From: Phycisphaerales bacterium
Lineage (GTDB): Bacteria; Planctomycetota; Phycisphaerae; Sedimentisphaerales; Anaerobacaceae
Length of the DNA: 57,134 bases
Direction of reading: 5' to 3'
NCBI GenBank assembly: GCA_003141315.1
Contig: PLLP01000010.1
Span: 22,709-79,842 of the forward strand
Below are positions 17,215 through 27,600 of this stretch, piece after piece (within the stretch, counting starts at the first letter, position 1; each line of letters begins with the position of its first letter). Made by a program: the position numbers and the translations under genes. The notes below the pieces were generated by a model that saw nothing but the letters and a program-made list of their open reading frames with translations, made no database searches and was not told the DNA's origin.

Positions 17215-18528
17215 TCACTCGTATCTGAGTATTTCTATCGGCCTGGTTTTTGCCGCCACGATTGCGGGAATAATAGCGCCGAGGCAGCAGCCCGCAACAG
17301 CCGCCGCCGCTATCGGCAGCACGTCAGGCCAGTTCACCGTGTTCGGGATATAATTTAGAATGTATGAGCTTCGAAGCCACAACTTTATTCCGAAAATCGT
17401 ATGAATCCATTTTTCGATTGCGTTGATATTTATGGTTATAAGATACCCGGCGGCTATTCCTATGCAGGAGCCTGCAACGCCTACGGTTCCGCCAAAGACG
17501 GTGAAAATAAAAGCGACCGCCGATGAGCCGGACCCGCAGCTTTTTATTATGGCGATGTCTTTCAGTTTGGTCTCGACAATCATATAAAAAATGCAGAACA
17601 CAAGCAGTACCGCCACCGAGCATATAACGCCGAATATCAGCAGCAGTATCCCGAGCTGCTTTTTAAGCTCGTTTATGTATCTGGAATTCGTCCAGGTATC
17701 GTACCTCATTTTTGAAATGTCTGCCTCGTTCCAGCGGAGCTCTTCCGTTGCGAACTTTATCCAGGCTGATGATATTGCCGGCCATGCTGCACCGGAACTC
17801 ACGCCATCCGCCAGTTTTACTTCTATGTAATCGGCGCAATCCGCAAGGTCGGTTCCAGTCTGGATTTTGTACATATATTGAAAGGGCAGATAAATCCTGC
17901 GGTCTCCTATGTAGGTATCCGTAAAGGCAATATCCGAAATTCTCAGCGGTATTGTTTTTCGTTTCTGGTCAGCCCCTGCTGTCGTAAGAACTACCTGCCG
18001 GCCGATAAGCTTTTTGATTTCCTCAAGGTCGTACTGGTCGGTTTTCGCGTTGGGTTCAGCGATGATATTTACACCGACCCATGCGCCTTTCGCCTCCGGA
18101 AATCCTGGAACATTGAAATCGACCACACCCTCTTTATCCTTCTGGCGCAAAAGTCTCTTTTTCCAGTCGAAAAATTTTTCGCCTGCCTGCGGGTCAATTC
18201 CCTTAACAGCTGCCTCTCGGACGTCGCCTGTTTCGAGCCAGAGGATTCCACCGTCAGCGCCGTATGGCGATGCCGCTGCGACTTCTTTTAACTCTTCGAG
18301 TTTTTTTATGAAGCTGCCGTATTGCGGGATGGGTTTGCCCTGCGTGTAAAGGACTATATCGCCCGATTCCTCCCTGAAGCTTTTGTTTATGCCGCTGATA
18401 AGGCCGGAGAAGAGACTATCGACGACAATCATAAGGGCAACGGTAAGGGCGACCGCGACGACGCACAGCAGGACAATCCTTTTCTTTTTGAGGTATCGCA
18501 GGGATAAAAATAATTTCAGCACTTGCAA
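17215..18528 (-). CDS. ABC transporter permease, LolC/LolE-like (second subunit)
   Basis: 437 residues with the same layout as the next gene: one N-terminal helix (IVLLCVVAVALTVALMIVV), a periplasmic domain, and three C-terminal helices including the FtsX block LKDIAIIKSCGSGSSAVAFI. It is a diverged paralogue of the 15765-17168 permease and presumably pairs with it and the LolD-like ATPase. A 46-base gap containing repeated AATAACCAA words separates the two permease genes. lysS lies 79 bases upstream in the same direction. Confidence 0.87.
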   Translation of the reverse strand: MQVLKLFLSLRYLKKKRIVLLCVVAVALTVALMIVVDSLFSGLISGINKSFREESGDIVLYTQGKPIPQYGSFIKKLEELKEVAAASPYGADGGILWLETGDVREAAVKGIDPQAGEKFFDWKKRLLRQKDKEGVVDFNVPGFPEAKGAWVGVNIIAEPNAKTDQYDLEEIKKLIGRQVVLTTAGADQKRKTIPLRISDIAFTDTYIGDRRIYLPFQYMYKIQTGTDLADCADYIEVKLADGVSSGAAWPAISSAWIKFATEELRWNEADISKMRYDTWTNSRYINELKKQLGILLLIFGVICSVAVLLVFCIFYMIVETKLKDIAIIKSCGSGSSAVAFIFTVFGGTVGVAGSCIGIAAGYLITININAIEKWIHTIFGIKLWLRSSYILNYIPNTVNWPDVLPIAAAAVAGCCLGAIIPAIVAAKTRPIEILRYE

Positions 18529-18607
18529 TCCTTTATTTTTAAATCACAAAGGCGATAAAAAAAAATATACAATTTATCCTTAGTGCCTTTATGGCTGATT
18601 TATTCCT

Positions 18608-20065
18608 CTATTTCGGTCTCAAAATCGGAAACAGAATCACATCGCGGATACTGTCAGCGCCGGTAAGCAGCATAATGAGCCTGTCGATTCCGATTCCGAG
18701 CCCTCCCGCGGGCGGCATCCCGTATTTGAGTGCCTGCACAAAATCCTCATCCATCGTTGCCATTGTTTCAGTCTGCCCGCGCAGCTGAATCCTGAAATTT
18801 TCCTCCTGAACAGCCGGGTCGTTCAATTCGGTATAGGCATTGGCAATCTCCATTTTGCCTATAAATAATTCGAACCGCTCGGCAATATCAGGATTATCTT
18901 TTTTTCGCCTCGTCAGCGGACACAGCGACGCCGGGTAATCGATTACGAACGTCGGATTTACGAGATTTTCCTCCACGGTCTTTTCAAAAACCTCGCTGAT
19001 TACAATATCATTATCCATCTGCGACTGGCTGATGCCGAGATGCTCCGCCTTTTTCCTGATTGCGGGAAGGTCGCTGATTTTGCAGCCGCTGTATTGCTCG
19101 AAAAGCTCCGCATAAGTTGCCCGCCGCCAGGGCTGTTCGAGGCTTATCTCCATGCTGCCGAATTTTATCTGTCTGCCCGCGCAGTATTTGTCAGCGAGGC
19201 CGACAATAAGCTCTTCTGTAAGCTCCATCATAACGTTATAGTTGCCGTAAGCCTGGTATAGTTCGAGCATCGTAAATTCGGGATTGTGTTTTCTGCTCAG
19301 TCCTTCGTTGCGGAAATTCCGGTTTATCTCGAAAACTCTTTCCATTCCGCCGACAAGCAGCCTCTTCAGATAAAGCTCCGGTGCGATACGCAGGTAAAGG
19401 TCGATGTCGAGCGTATTGTGGTGTGTTATAAACGGCCTTGCCGCTGCGCCGCCGGCTATCGGCTGCATCATCGGCGTTTCAACCTCGACAAAACTTTTTT
19501 CCTGCAAAAAATTCCTGATTGACGAGAGGATTGCGCTGCGTTTTTTGAAGGTCTGCATCACCTCCGGATTTGCCCAGAGGTCAACGTATCTTTGTCGATA
19601 GCGGATATCCACGTCCGCCAGGCCGTGAAATTTTTCCGGGGGCTGCATAAGTGATTTGCACAACAGGACAACTTTATCTGCCCAGATGGTTATCTCGCCT
19701 GTTTTGGTCTTGCCGAGCTGGCCTGCGGCGCCGATTATGTCGCCGACCTCCAGCAGCTTTATAAAATCCCACTCTTTAGGGAGCAGTTTTTTGCTCAGGC
19801 CTAACTGGATGTCGCCGCTGGAATCCCGCAGCGTAATAAAAATCAGTTTTCCGATATCTCGCAGCAGAACGATTCTGCCGGCACAATCAGCCCGCTGAGT
19901 AGGGTCGTCTTCCTTGAATCTCGCCTTAACTCCTGCTGCCTTTTCCGCCCCGTCATACCTGTTTCCGTAAGGCTCGACACCCAGCTCTTTTATACGGGAT
20001 AATTTTGCGTGTCGCTGCTGCTCGAATTTATCTGCCGACTGGCCTTCTTTAAATTCCTCGCTCAT
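18608..20065 (-). CDS. lysS: Lysyl-tRNA synthetase, class II
   Basis: 485 residues, full length. An N-terminal OB-fold tRNA-binding domain (about residues 55-165) leads into the class II catalytic core: motif 1 region VEVETPMMQPIAGGAAARPF, motif 2 FEINRNFRNEGLSRKHNPEF, and motif 3 GLGIGIDRLIMLLTG. The enzyme charges tRNA-Lys in the cytoplasm. ATG 20065 gives a normal short N-terminus before the OB domain. The gene sits between the LolE-like permease and a secreted peptidase with no evident functional link. Confidence 0.98.
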   Translation of the reverse strand: MSEEFKEGQSADKFEQQRHAKLSRIKELGVEPYGNRYDGAEKAAGVKARFKEDDPTQRADCAGRIVLLRDIGKLIFITLRDSSGDIQLGLSKKLLPKEWDFIKLLEVGDIIGAAGQLGKTKTGEITIWADKVVLLCKSLMQPPEKFHGLADVDIRYRQRYVDLWANPEVMQTFKKRSAILSSIRNFLQEKSFVEVETPMMQPIAGGAAARPFITHHNTLDIDLYLRIAPELYLKRLLVGGMERVFEINRNFRNEGLSRKHNPEFTMLELYQAYGNYNVMMELTEELIVGLADKYCAGRQIKFGSMEISLEQPWRRATYAELFEQYSGCKISDLPAIRKKAEHLGISQSQMDNDIVISEVFEKTVEENLVNPTFVIDYPASLCPLTRRKKDNPDIAERFELFIGKMEIANAYTELNDPAVQEENFRIQLRGQTETMATMDEDFVQALKYGMPPAGGLGIGIDRLIMLLTGADSIRDVILFPILRPK

Positions 20066-20203
20066 TTCGGAATAATTCCTTTCACTATATTGCCGGTTTC
20101 AAATACCCGCGGCTATGGACAAAAAAACAACCGGGTTATATTATCTGCGGCTGCGGGATTGTTGCAATAGAAAAAATATCAGCCCTGCATAGACCGGTGA
20201 AAC

Positions 20204-22552
20204 TTACTGCTGCTGGATAGCAGGCTGGGTATTTCCGGCCAAGACCCTGGCATTCTGCTCTTCAATGAGTTTTGTCTTTACAATCAGCACGCCTGTCGCC
20301 AGCTGCGGGTCTGATTCGAGGGTCTCCTGAATGGAATGCTTGTTTTCCGTTCCAGTAATCTTATGGCCTGACTGAACGAGCATCTCGTTCTCCCTGCGAA
20401 CGTCGAGCATTTTTCTCAGCTCATCGCCTGCGGCAAGAACGCCGTTGCCCATCTTTACTTCAACGTTGGGTCCGACGCCCCAGTCTTTCCTGCCCTGTTT
20501 TTTCATCTCATCCTGGCTTTCAACCCGCTGGCCTGACGGCAAATGGTAATAAGCCATGGTAAATTTCAGTTGGGCGCCGCCGCCGGGCCTTGTCGAAATC
20601 TGCTGGACACTTCCTTTTCCATGTGTCCTTTCGCCGACCAGTATCGCCCGACTGTGCACCTTGTCGGCGAGGGATCCCGCGACAATCTCCGATGCGCTGG
20701 CAGAACCGGAATTAATCAAAATAACGAGCGGATAATCCGGATGGGTATTCTGCCTGCTTGCGCTTATGTATGTCCAGAAGAGATTCCTGGGCCTGGTGCT
20801 TACAATCAGCCCCTTCGAGATAAACTTATCAACAATATCTGCAGCGCTGCTCAGAAGCCCGCCTGAATTAAACCGCAGGTCTATAATCAGCCCTCTCATA
20901 CCGTCAGCCTCGAGATTTTTAAGGGCATTTTCGAGGTCGTCCGACGTCTTGTCGGAAAAACTTGTTATGCGGACGTAACCGATTTTTTCTTTCTCATCAA
21001 TCATATACCGCCATTTGCCGTCGAGTGCCCGCTGCCATCCGTAAATCGTCGGCACCACAATAGTAGCTCTTGTAAGGGTCATATCTTCTGATTTTTCCGC
21101 GCCCGGGTGCTTTATTGTGAGTCGAACTTTTGTGCCCGATGGGCCGGTTATGGATTTGACCGCACAGGTAAGCGACATATCCTTGGTCGGCTCTCCGTCG
21201 ACCGCCTCGACTATGTCGCCGGCATCGAGACCCGAATTATAGGCCGGCGTATCGAGCAGCAGGCTGCTTATCGTAAGCTGCCCTTTGGTCTTCGAAATCT
21301 CCACGCCGATACCCGAAAATTCATTGGTCATTATTTTTTCAAACTCTGTCGTCTCCTGTGGCCATATCATTACCGTGTACGGGTCGAGGGCCGCAAGAGC
21401 TGAATCTGAAAACTGGGACATAAGATAGGTTTCCGGAATTTTGGCGGTTTCGGAATTCGTCTTAAGCACCTGCTCGAAAACTTCCACGAATTTATCTTTG
21501 TCGATTCCCAGAGGCAATTTACTCAGGTCTGCCTGAATCTGGTCGAGATTTTTCGACCAGGCCATCAGGGCGTTGCTGTCGGAAATAACAAAAGAGCTTT
21601 TCGAATTGGGGTCTTTCGATTTCGATATATTCTGGAGTATCTGGTCCTTCGACCGCGACAAAACATCGCAGAGCAGCTTGCAGCGGGTAAGAGCCTTCGA
21701 GAGCATCCCCTGATAATCGACAATCCTGTTCACATAACTCGCTTCGATAATATCCAACGCGTTAAGAAATGCCCTTTTTGTCACACCGTCATACCGCTGG
21801 GTGCTCGTCTCGCAGGGACTGTTCATAAAAGACCCGACAATATTTGCCTTCTCGACGAGCTGTTCCGAATAATCCGAATAATTTTTATTGTTTGCGTCGA
21901 TGACCGACAGCCAGCTATAGCAAATTAAGTATGCGTCAATCCATTTTCCCTTCGATTCGTAATCAGAGGCCTTGTCAATCGCCCGCTGAAATGTCTTAGC
22001 AACAAACGGATTATTCAGCAGCTGATTTTTTTGCTCTGCTGTAGAATACTCGGCTGCCCTGGCAATAACCGAAAGCGTCTTTGTAATATCGTTGATGTCA
22101 TTCGCCTCATTTACGTCCCTGATTTTTATGCTGTTAGAATCTCTTTTTCCCGCCTCGGCTTCTATTGTCTTAAGCTCAGTCAGCTCTTTTTCGTAAGCTT
22201 TTACTTGTTCAGACTGCCTCCTCTGCTGCATCTGCTGGTACTGCTCGACAATCTGCCCGAGGGATTGAATGCCCGGATAAGACTGGATTGACAGCGCCTT
22301 TATCATTTTGCCGGCCTGGGCAAAATCGTTTTGGCAAATGAGTTCGCAAATCGTATCTGTAAGTCTCACCATCTGCGACGGGGGCGCCGGCACATTGGAC
22401 TCGGCAGCCTTGACAGGCGATACGATGAGCGGCTCTTTTTCCGCTTTCTTCGAGGACATCGCAGGACAATTTGCTGCAATCAGGGCGATTAAAAAAACGC
22501 TTACCGCTAATTTCAAATTTGAGATTTGAAATTTAATATTTCGATGTTTCAT
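20204..22552 (-). CDS. S41 family C-terminal processing peptidase with PDZ domain
   Basis: 782 residues, larger than typical CtpA. An N-terminal signal peptide (LAVSVFLIALIAANC) is followed by a long helical region (residues about 50-400), a PDZ domain (GVEISKTKGQLTISSLLLDT to about residue 500) and the S41 serine peptidase core. The catalytic Ser lies in INSGSASASEIVAG and the Lys in THGKGSVQQ, as in tail-specific proteases that cut unstructured C-termini in the periplasm. The Gln-rich end (PAIQQQ) is disordered. It stands alone, with repeat-like palindromic DNA (22601-22630) immediately upstream of its regulatory region shared with the aldolase end. Confidence 0.92.
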   Translation of the reverse strand: MKHRNIKFQISNLKLAVSVFLIALIAANCPAMSSKKAEKEPLIVSPVKAAESNVPAPPSQMVRLTDTICELICQNDFAQAGKMIKALSIQSYPGIQSLGQIVEQYQQMQQRRQSEQVKAYEKELTELKTIEAEAGKRDSNSIKIRDVNEANDINDITKTLSVIARAAEYSTAEQKNQLLNNPFVAKTFQRAIDKASDYESKGKWIDAYLICYSWLSVIDANNKNYSDYSEQLVEKANIVGSFMNSPCETSTQRYDGVTKRAFLNALDIIEASYVNRIVDYQGMLSKALTRCKLLCDVLSRSKDQILQNISKSKDPNSKSSFVISDSNALMAWSKNLDQIQADLSKLPLGIDKDKFVEVFEQVLKTNSETAKIPETYLMSQFSDSALAALDPYTVMIWPQETTEFEKIMTNEFSGIGVEISKTKGQLTISSLLLDTPAYNSGLDAGDIVEAVDGEPTKDMSLTCAVKSITGPSGTKVRLTIKHPGAEKSEDMTLTRATIVVPTIYGWQRALDGKWRYMIDEKEKIGYVRITSFSDKTSDDLENALKNLEADGMRGLIIDLRFNSGGLLSSAADIVDKFISKGLIVSTRPRNLFWTYISASRQNTHPDYPLVILINSGSASASEIVAGSLADKVHSRAILVGERTHGKGSVQQISTRPGGGAQLKFTMAYYHLPSGQRVESQDEMKKQGRKDWGVGPNVEVKMGNGVLAAGDELRKMLDVRRENEMLVQSGHKITGTENKHSIQETLESDPQLATGVLIVKTKLIEEQNARVLAGNTQPAIQQQ

Positions 22553-22608
22553 AATTTTCGTCTTTTCTATTCTAATTCCTGAATTTCATAAATCCACCCC
22601 GCCGGAGG

Positions 22609-22623
22609 TCCGCCGAAGGCGGA
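22609..22623. repeat. TCCGCC/GGCGGA palindrome, intergenic copy
   Basis: Perfect inverted repeat TCCGCC-GAA-GGCGGA between the aldolase stop and the S41 peptidase start, with further GCCGGAGG and GGAGCGGACT half-sites around it. It is one of about eight copies in the window. Confidence 0.7.
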
Positions 22624-22635
22624 GCGGACTGTTTT

Positions 22636-23586
22636 TTACAGACACTCGGCAGCCTTGCCGTTACAGTTCAATACACGCAGTTTATGTTTTACCATATCCC
22701 TTATGGCGTCTCTGCCCGGCCCGAGATATTTACGCGGGTCAAATTCGGCCGGCTTTTCCGCAAACACCTGCCTGATTTTGGCCGTTAGCGCCATACGCAG
22801 GTCGGTATCGATATTCACCTTGCAGACTGCCATTTTAACGGCCTTGCTTATTGCGTCTTCCGGCACACCCATCGCATCGGGCATCTTGCCCCCGTATTTA
22901 TTGATGAGGTCCTTGAATTCCTTCAGCACCGAGCTTGACCCGTGCATAACCAGCGGATAGCCCGGCAGCTTTTTACTTATCTTTTCTATTACGTCAAACG
23001 CGAGCTTCGGTTCACTTTTGAACTTGTATGCCCCGTGGCTGGTGCCGATGGCGACGGCCAATGAATCGCAGCCCGACTGCTTTACAAAGTCGGTCGCTTG
23101 GTCGGGGTCGGTGAGGTGCTTGGCAATATCCTCCATACTTACGCCGACAACGTGCTCCTCGATACCGCCCAGTTGGCCAATCTCAGCCTCGACAACAACG
23201 TTGTGTTTATGGGCGTATTCGACGACCTTTTTGGTAATGGCTACATTTTCCTCGAAGGGCTTTTTCGATGCGTCAATCATCACCGACGTAAAGCCTTCAT
23301 CGACGCACTGTTTGCAAAGCTCGAAGGTGTCGCCGTGGTCTAAATGAACGCAAATCGGTATATCTGGGTTTTCTTTCACGGCCACATTTATAATCGCCAT
23401 AAGATAACTCATACCGGCGTATTCGCGTGCGCCTCTCGAAATCTGGAGAATCAGCGGGGCCTTTTCCTCAACTATCGCCTCCATAATCCCCTGCGTCATC
23501 TCCATATTATTGACGTTGAACGCCCCGACGGCGTAGCCATTTTTGTAGGCCATTTTGAACATCTTTTTGGTATCAACTAACGGCAT
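22636..23586 (-). CDS. fba: Fructose-bisphosphate aldolase, class II
   Basis: 316 residues. Zinc-binding and catalytic motifs of class II aldolases are present in order: YAVGAFNVNNMEMTQ, CVHLDHGDTFE (zinc His and catalytic Asp), EAEIGQLGG, GTSHGAYKF and LVMHGSSS. It splits or forms fructose 1,6-bisphosphate in glycolysis and gluconeogenesis. ATG 23586 is chosen because AAGGAG (23593-23598) lies 6 bases ahead, whereas it directly abuts the alternative ATG 23592. The sequence resembles the short class IIB type. It appears monocistronic. Confidence 0.97.
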   Translation of the reverse strand: MPLVDTKKMFKMAYKNGYAVGAFNVNNMEMTQGIMEAIVEEKAPLILQISRGAREYAGMSYLMAIINVAVKENPDIPICVHLDHGDTFELCKQCVDEGFTSVMIDASKKPFEENVAITKKVVEYAHKHNVVVEAEIGQLGGIEEHVVGVSMEDIAKHLTDPDQATDFVKQSGCDSLAVAIGTSHGAYKFKSEPKLAFDVIEKISKKLPGYPLVMHGSSSVLKEFKDLINKYGGKMPDAMGVPEDAISKAVKMAVCKVNIDTDLRMALTAKIRQVFAEKPAEFDPRKYLGPGRDAIRDMVKHKLRVLNCNGKAAECL

Positions 23587-23592
23587 ATACAT

Positions 23593-23860
23593 CTCCTTAA
23601 TAAACCTGCAATTACAAACGTCCTGCCAAATAACAAACTATGCAATTCAATCAGATTATCGCAAAAAATCAAGTGCTAAATACCGCAAATCCCCAATAAA
23701 AACAGGAAGTGAAAAGGACAAAAAATATTAAGCCACAGATTTCACTGATAAACACGGATTTTTAACAACAAAACTTCGTGTTTCTTTGTAGGCTTCGTGG
23801 TGAAAAAAGCGAAACGGAAATAAGTATGGTGTCCCCAGATTTGATAGATTCTCGATTCGT
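23593..23860. other. Intergenic stretch with CACGGATT-type repeat
   Basis: This 268-base gap holds the aldolase ribosome site at its left end and a degenerate repeat at 23731-23764 (CCACAGATTTCACTGATAAA then CACGGATT) related to copies at 13021, 40066, 40719, 40840 and 42790. No small coding frame or tRNA is apparent. Confidence 0.55.
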
Positions 23861-24547
23861 TTATGCCATTGACTCCAGCGCCTTGTTCGCTCCTTTGATT
23901 ACTTGCCTTCTCAATTTAGTCAGCTCGTTGATGCCTAATAGGTCTTGAATTCTTTCAATTACTTTTGAGACACCAATTTCTTTCTCTTGAGTGCCCTTAT
24001 TAAATTCCATCACTTGACCGAATAAAGCATGAGCTTGGGCTACCATCGCTGATCTCTCGCTTCCGACTGGCATATCACTAAGAAGGACCTTGTTAATACC
24101 AATCATTGTCAGAGCCTCCTCGAAAGGAAAGAGAGCCTCGCGTGTATCTACGGTTACCCAAGCTGCATAATCGAGCCGTTTTTCTTTTAATTTCTCTGCA
24201 AGATCAAGGGCTTCTTTGCATGGCCCTTTGGCCCACAGTTCGTTCAATCCCTTTCTCATGACCTCGAGATACTTTTCTGAGAACTCTGCGTGTTTATCGA
24301 AAGCAACGATGGCCATATGCGAGGAAACGCTTAAAGCATGAAGTCTTTCTTCTTCTTTCAATCTCTGCTCTTTAATAAACTTCGATTCATCCCTAAGGAT
24401 TTGATAGAGTGCGGCAATGAGTGCGACAGCAGCCGGACTTGCCGTTACAATCTTTCCTAGCTCAGGAATTGGTAGAAAGATCGCAGCAGACCATGAAACG
24501 CAGGCGACTGCCATAATGAGACCGTAAGTTTTCCAATTCCTTTTCAT
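23861..24547 (-). CDS. Unrecognised membrane protein with two N-terminal helices and long coiled region
   Basis: 228 residues. Two hydrophobic segments (YGLIMAVACVSWSAAIFLPI and IVTASPAAVALIAALY) within the first 50 residues are followed by a charged, mostly helical cytoplasmic region (RDESKFIKEQRLKEEERLHA onward) with no catalytic motif that I recognise. The gene is A+T-rich relative to neighbours, is isolated between aldolase and the lptD-like gene, and shares about 53 bases of upstream DNA with the unrelated small membrane gene at 47613-47891. It looks like acquired cargo; the membrane hairpin plus helical tail resembles effector or sensor proteins but this is only a resemblance. Confidence 0.65.
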   Translation of the reverse strand: MKRNWKTYGLIMAVACVSWSAAIFLPIPELGKIVTASPAAVALIAALYQILRDESKFIKEQRLKEEERLHALSVSSHMAIVAFDKHAEFSEKYLEVMRKGLNELWAKGPCKEALDLAEKLKEKRLDYAAWVTVDTREALFPFEEALTMIGINKVLLSDMPVGSERSAMVAQAHALFGQVMEFNKGTQEKEIGVSKVIERIQDLLGINELTKLRRQVIKGANKALESMA

Positions 24548-24557
24548 ATCTAAGCAA

Positions 24558-24610
24558 ACATAATAACATACAACATTTTTTTTAGCAATTTAGTCTGCCG
24601 AAAATAAAAT
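24558..24610 (-). promoter_or_regulatory. Upstream element shared with 47917-47970 (probable promoter region)
   Basis: About 80 percent identical over some 53 bases to 47917-47970; both lie just upstream of a minus-strand, A+T-rich gene for a small membrane protein. On the minus strand both contain the words CTAAATTG and TTGTATGTTATTATG-like segments that can serve as -35/-10 elements. Confidence 0.5.
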
Positions 24611-24670
24611 CAGTGTAAATCTGTCCGCCATCCGCTATCCGTCCTCTGCCGTCTTGCGTCTGTGGTCTTT

Positions 24671-27600
24671 TTAGTAGCCGCTTGCGCCGCCGAGTTCTAC
24701 ATATTTTCTGTCGCCGAAAGCCATTTCCCTTACGCCTTCAGGCCAGATGCTGAACATCACCGACCGGCTTGCGAGCGAGTCATCGACGCTGAGAGTAAAG
24801 GCACAGCTTAGCCGGTGGTACTTTCTAATCAGGGTAATGTCGCTGCGGATATTCGCGCCGTAGTGAAAATCGAACTGCTGGGCAAAGACGGCGGTATATC
24901 GCGGGTCGAGGATGTAGGTAGCGGCAAAGGTGAACACGTTCGAGCCTTTTTCTTTGAGGATATCGGTTCGCTTGAGGTATCTTGTGCCGATATAATATGA
25001 GAGGTCCGGCCAGGCCAATCTCGATATCCCGATATCGAACTGTTCGAGGGAGCTATCCTGTGTATCGTAGTATAAATCGCTGAGTATCGCGGTCGTATCG
25101 CTTACCCGCCATAAGTAATCCGCGGAAAAGTAATCGCGTTTTGGCCCATACATTTCGAACCTGTGGAGGCTCGGGCTAAGGTCGCCGTTAAAAATTTGCG
25201 GCATAGATAAGACGCTCAAAGGCACAATCGGTTTTGCCCAGAGGAATCTATCCGGCCCCGGCCCTGCGTCAGTAGCTTTGCTGCTGTTTTCGACTACAAC
25301 GTATTCGGTGTCAAGCCGCATCCAGTCAACGGTCTCTCTTTTGTCGGCTGGGCCTCGCCTTGTCTGGAGTCGCTGGCTGAGTGCGAAACTTACGATGTCA
25401 GGCTGGTCAACAACCTTGTCCGATTCCTTGAAAACGGATGCCGTTATGCTCGGCTGAATGATGTGCCGCAGGCTGTCGAGGTCCCACAACTGCGAATTTA
25501 CATCCGGGAAAACTTTCCACCAGGCCTGCGGGAATATGCGCACGCCGGCCTCGCCGATTCCAACCTGCTTTTCGCCGAATTCTCCTGTGTCGCTGCCATC
25601 CACGAGGCTTCTCGTAAAGCCGCTGCGGTCATCATAGCCGAAAGTGCCTGCGATGTATGGCACGACCTTAATGGCGCCGATTCTCAACGGCATATCGAGC
25701 TCGCTGCGGTAGCTTATAAAAGTGAACGGGTTTTCGTCGATTGTCGTCGTATGATTTTCGCCGATTTTCTGCTGAAGACGGCTTACCTGAATATCGGTAT
25801 AGAGCGAGAACATATCGGTCGGCAGGTTGTCTGCTATGCGATGGTATTCTACTGTCGGGCCTTCCTGAAGCACGTCCTCGAAATCATTTGTTCGCCATTT
25901 GCTCAGGATTGAAATTGCGCTTGTCTCTCTGATTTGTTTGAAGTGCACGTAAGATTCCGGTGTATAGGTGTTAAATTCGTTGCGATAGAATGCCTCGACG
26001 AAGTTTTCATCGGTGCTGTAGTTAGATTCGGTCGTCACCTGCCATTTGTCGGGCAGGAACTGCCTGTGCCGGATGCTTAATCTGCCCCTGGTTTCAACCG
26101 GCGACTGGAGGTCTCTGCGGCTGGGGTCTCTGCCGAGATTGTCTTCGCCGTGGTCGTTTATGATATAGCCAAGTATCCGGCCGTAATAGGTATCTTTCGT
26201 ATAGTCAATCTCGAAGCCGCCGCCCGGCCCCCGTTTACCGTAGTAATCCATTGATACTGTGCCGTTGACCCCGTCAGGCTCGTTAAGGCCCAGCAGCCTC
26301 GCAAAGAACCACTCGGTCTGAAGCGAAGGACCCCAGCGGCTATCCTGGCTGAAGCGAACTCTTCTAAGGGGTATATCAGGCCTTTCGAGATTGCTGCGTG
26401 CGACCGGCCAGTAAAAGAACGTGTAATCGTCGAGTTTAAATTTTACGTTCCGCATTTCGGCCTGATAGCTGTTCTTCGTTTCCCTGCCGGCACGGGAATC
26501 TATATTTGTGGTATCGGTAATAACGGCAGAGGCGGCAGTCGCAGAAACCTGCGGCTTGTAAAATTCGCTGCTCGTTATCGTGACGTTCTCAGCGACAAAC
26601 CTGCTCTGCGAAATTTCCCGCAATTTTGCCGCCCGGACGTAAATCGGAATATTGCGTCTTTCATCGAAGGTTCTCATAGAGGCGTTGAGCATAATGCCGT
26701 TCTTCGTCTGGAAATCGTAGTAGATTTCATCGGCGCGAATCGTTCTCAGGCCATCGGTCAAAGAACAATCGCCCGCCAGATAAACCGCGATAATCGCTCT
26801 ATTCTGCCCGAGGATATCGGAATTCTGCTCTTCATTATCCTGAGGCTGCGATGTGTAAAAGATAACTGCGGATTCCGCCTGCAGTTCGAGGATTCTGCCG
26901 CTCTCATCCTGTTTTTGCCAGATGTAGAACCTGCCTGTCACCGTGGCGGCATTAAGACCGTTCGCTTCCGGCGCCGATTCCACCTTTAAGGGGGTTTCGC
27001 CGGCAGGTGCGATATTCACCGGATACATAAAACGCAATTCCGTTTCGGCCTGAGTTTTATTCTGTTCCGCCACAGCCTTTCCAATAATGCCCCGTGCGGG
27101 TTTTTCTTTCACGGCTTTTCCTGATGGCTCAGCCGGCTTAACGGAAAGGTCAGGCACAAGGGCCTGCTTCTGGACATAGAACGTCGATTCCAAAGAGGTA
27201 ATAACGGCAGCGGCCTTTTGGTAAAGCGCCAACTGGCGAACATCGACTGTATCCTTTTTGTCGGCGGTTATAAGACAATCGCCCGTCACCTCAAATTTCA
27301 CGACAAGGGCGGCGCCATTTTCAACCTGCCTCTCGGTCAAATTAGCCGTCAGGGTATTTTTGGCCCGCTTAGTCGAAATATTTCCCGCCAGGTAGGCCTT
27401 CGCATCATAATTCACCGCGGATGAACCGCCTTCGCCGCTATATTCGAGCTTTTGCCCGTCGAGCCAGATGACCGCGCTGTCGCTTTTATATCTTACCCCG
27501 CCGATAGACAGCGAGAAGTTTCCCGTAAAAAGCAGACAATGTTTGTTTGTGCTTAACTGCGTGCTTACAAGATTTTCCCCCGACAGGTAAAGGTCCTGCC

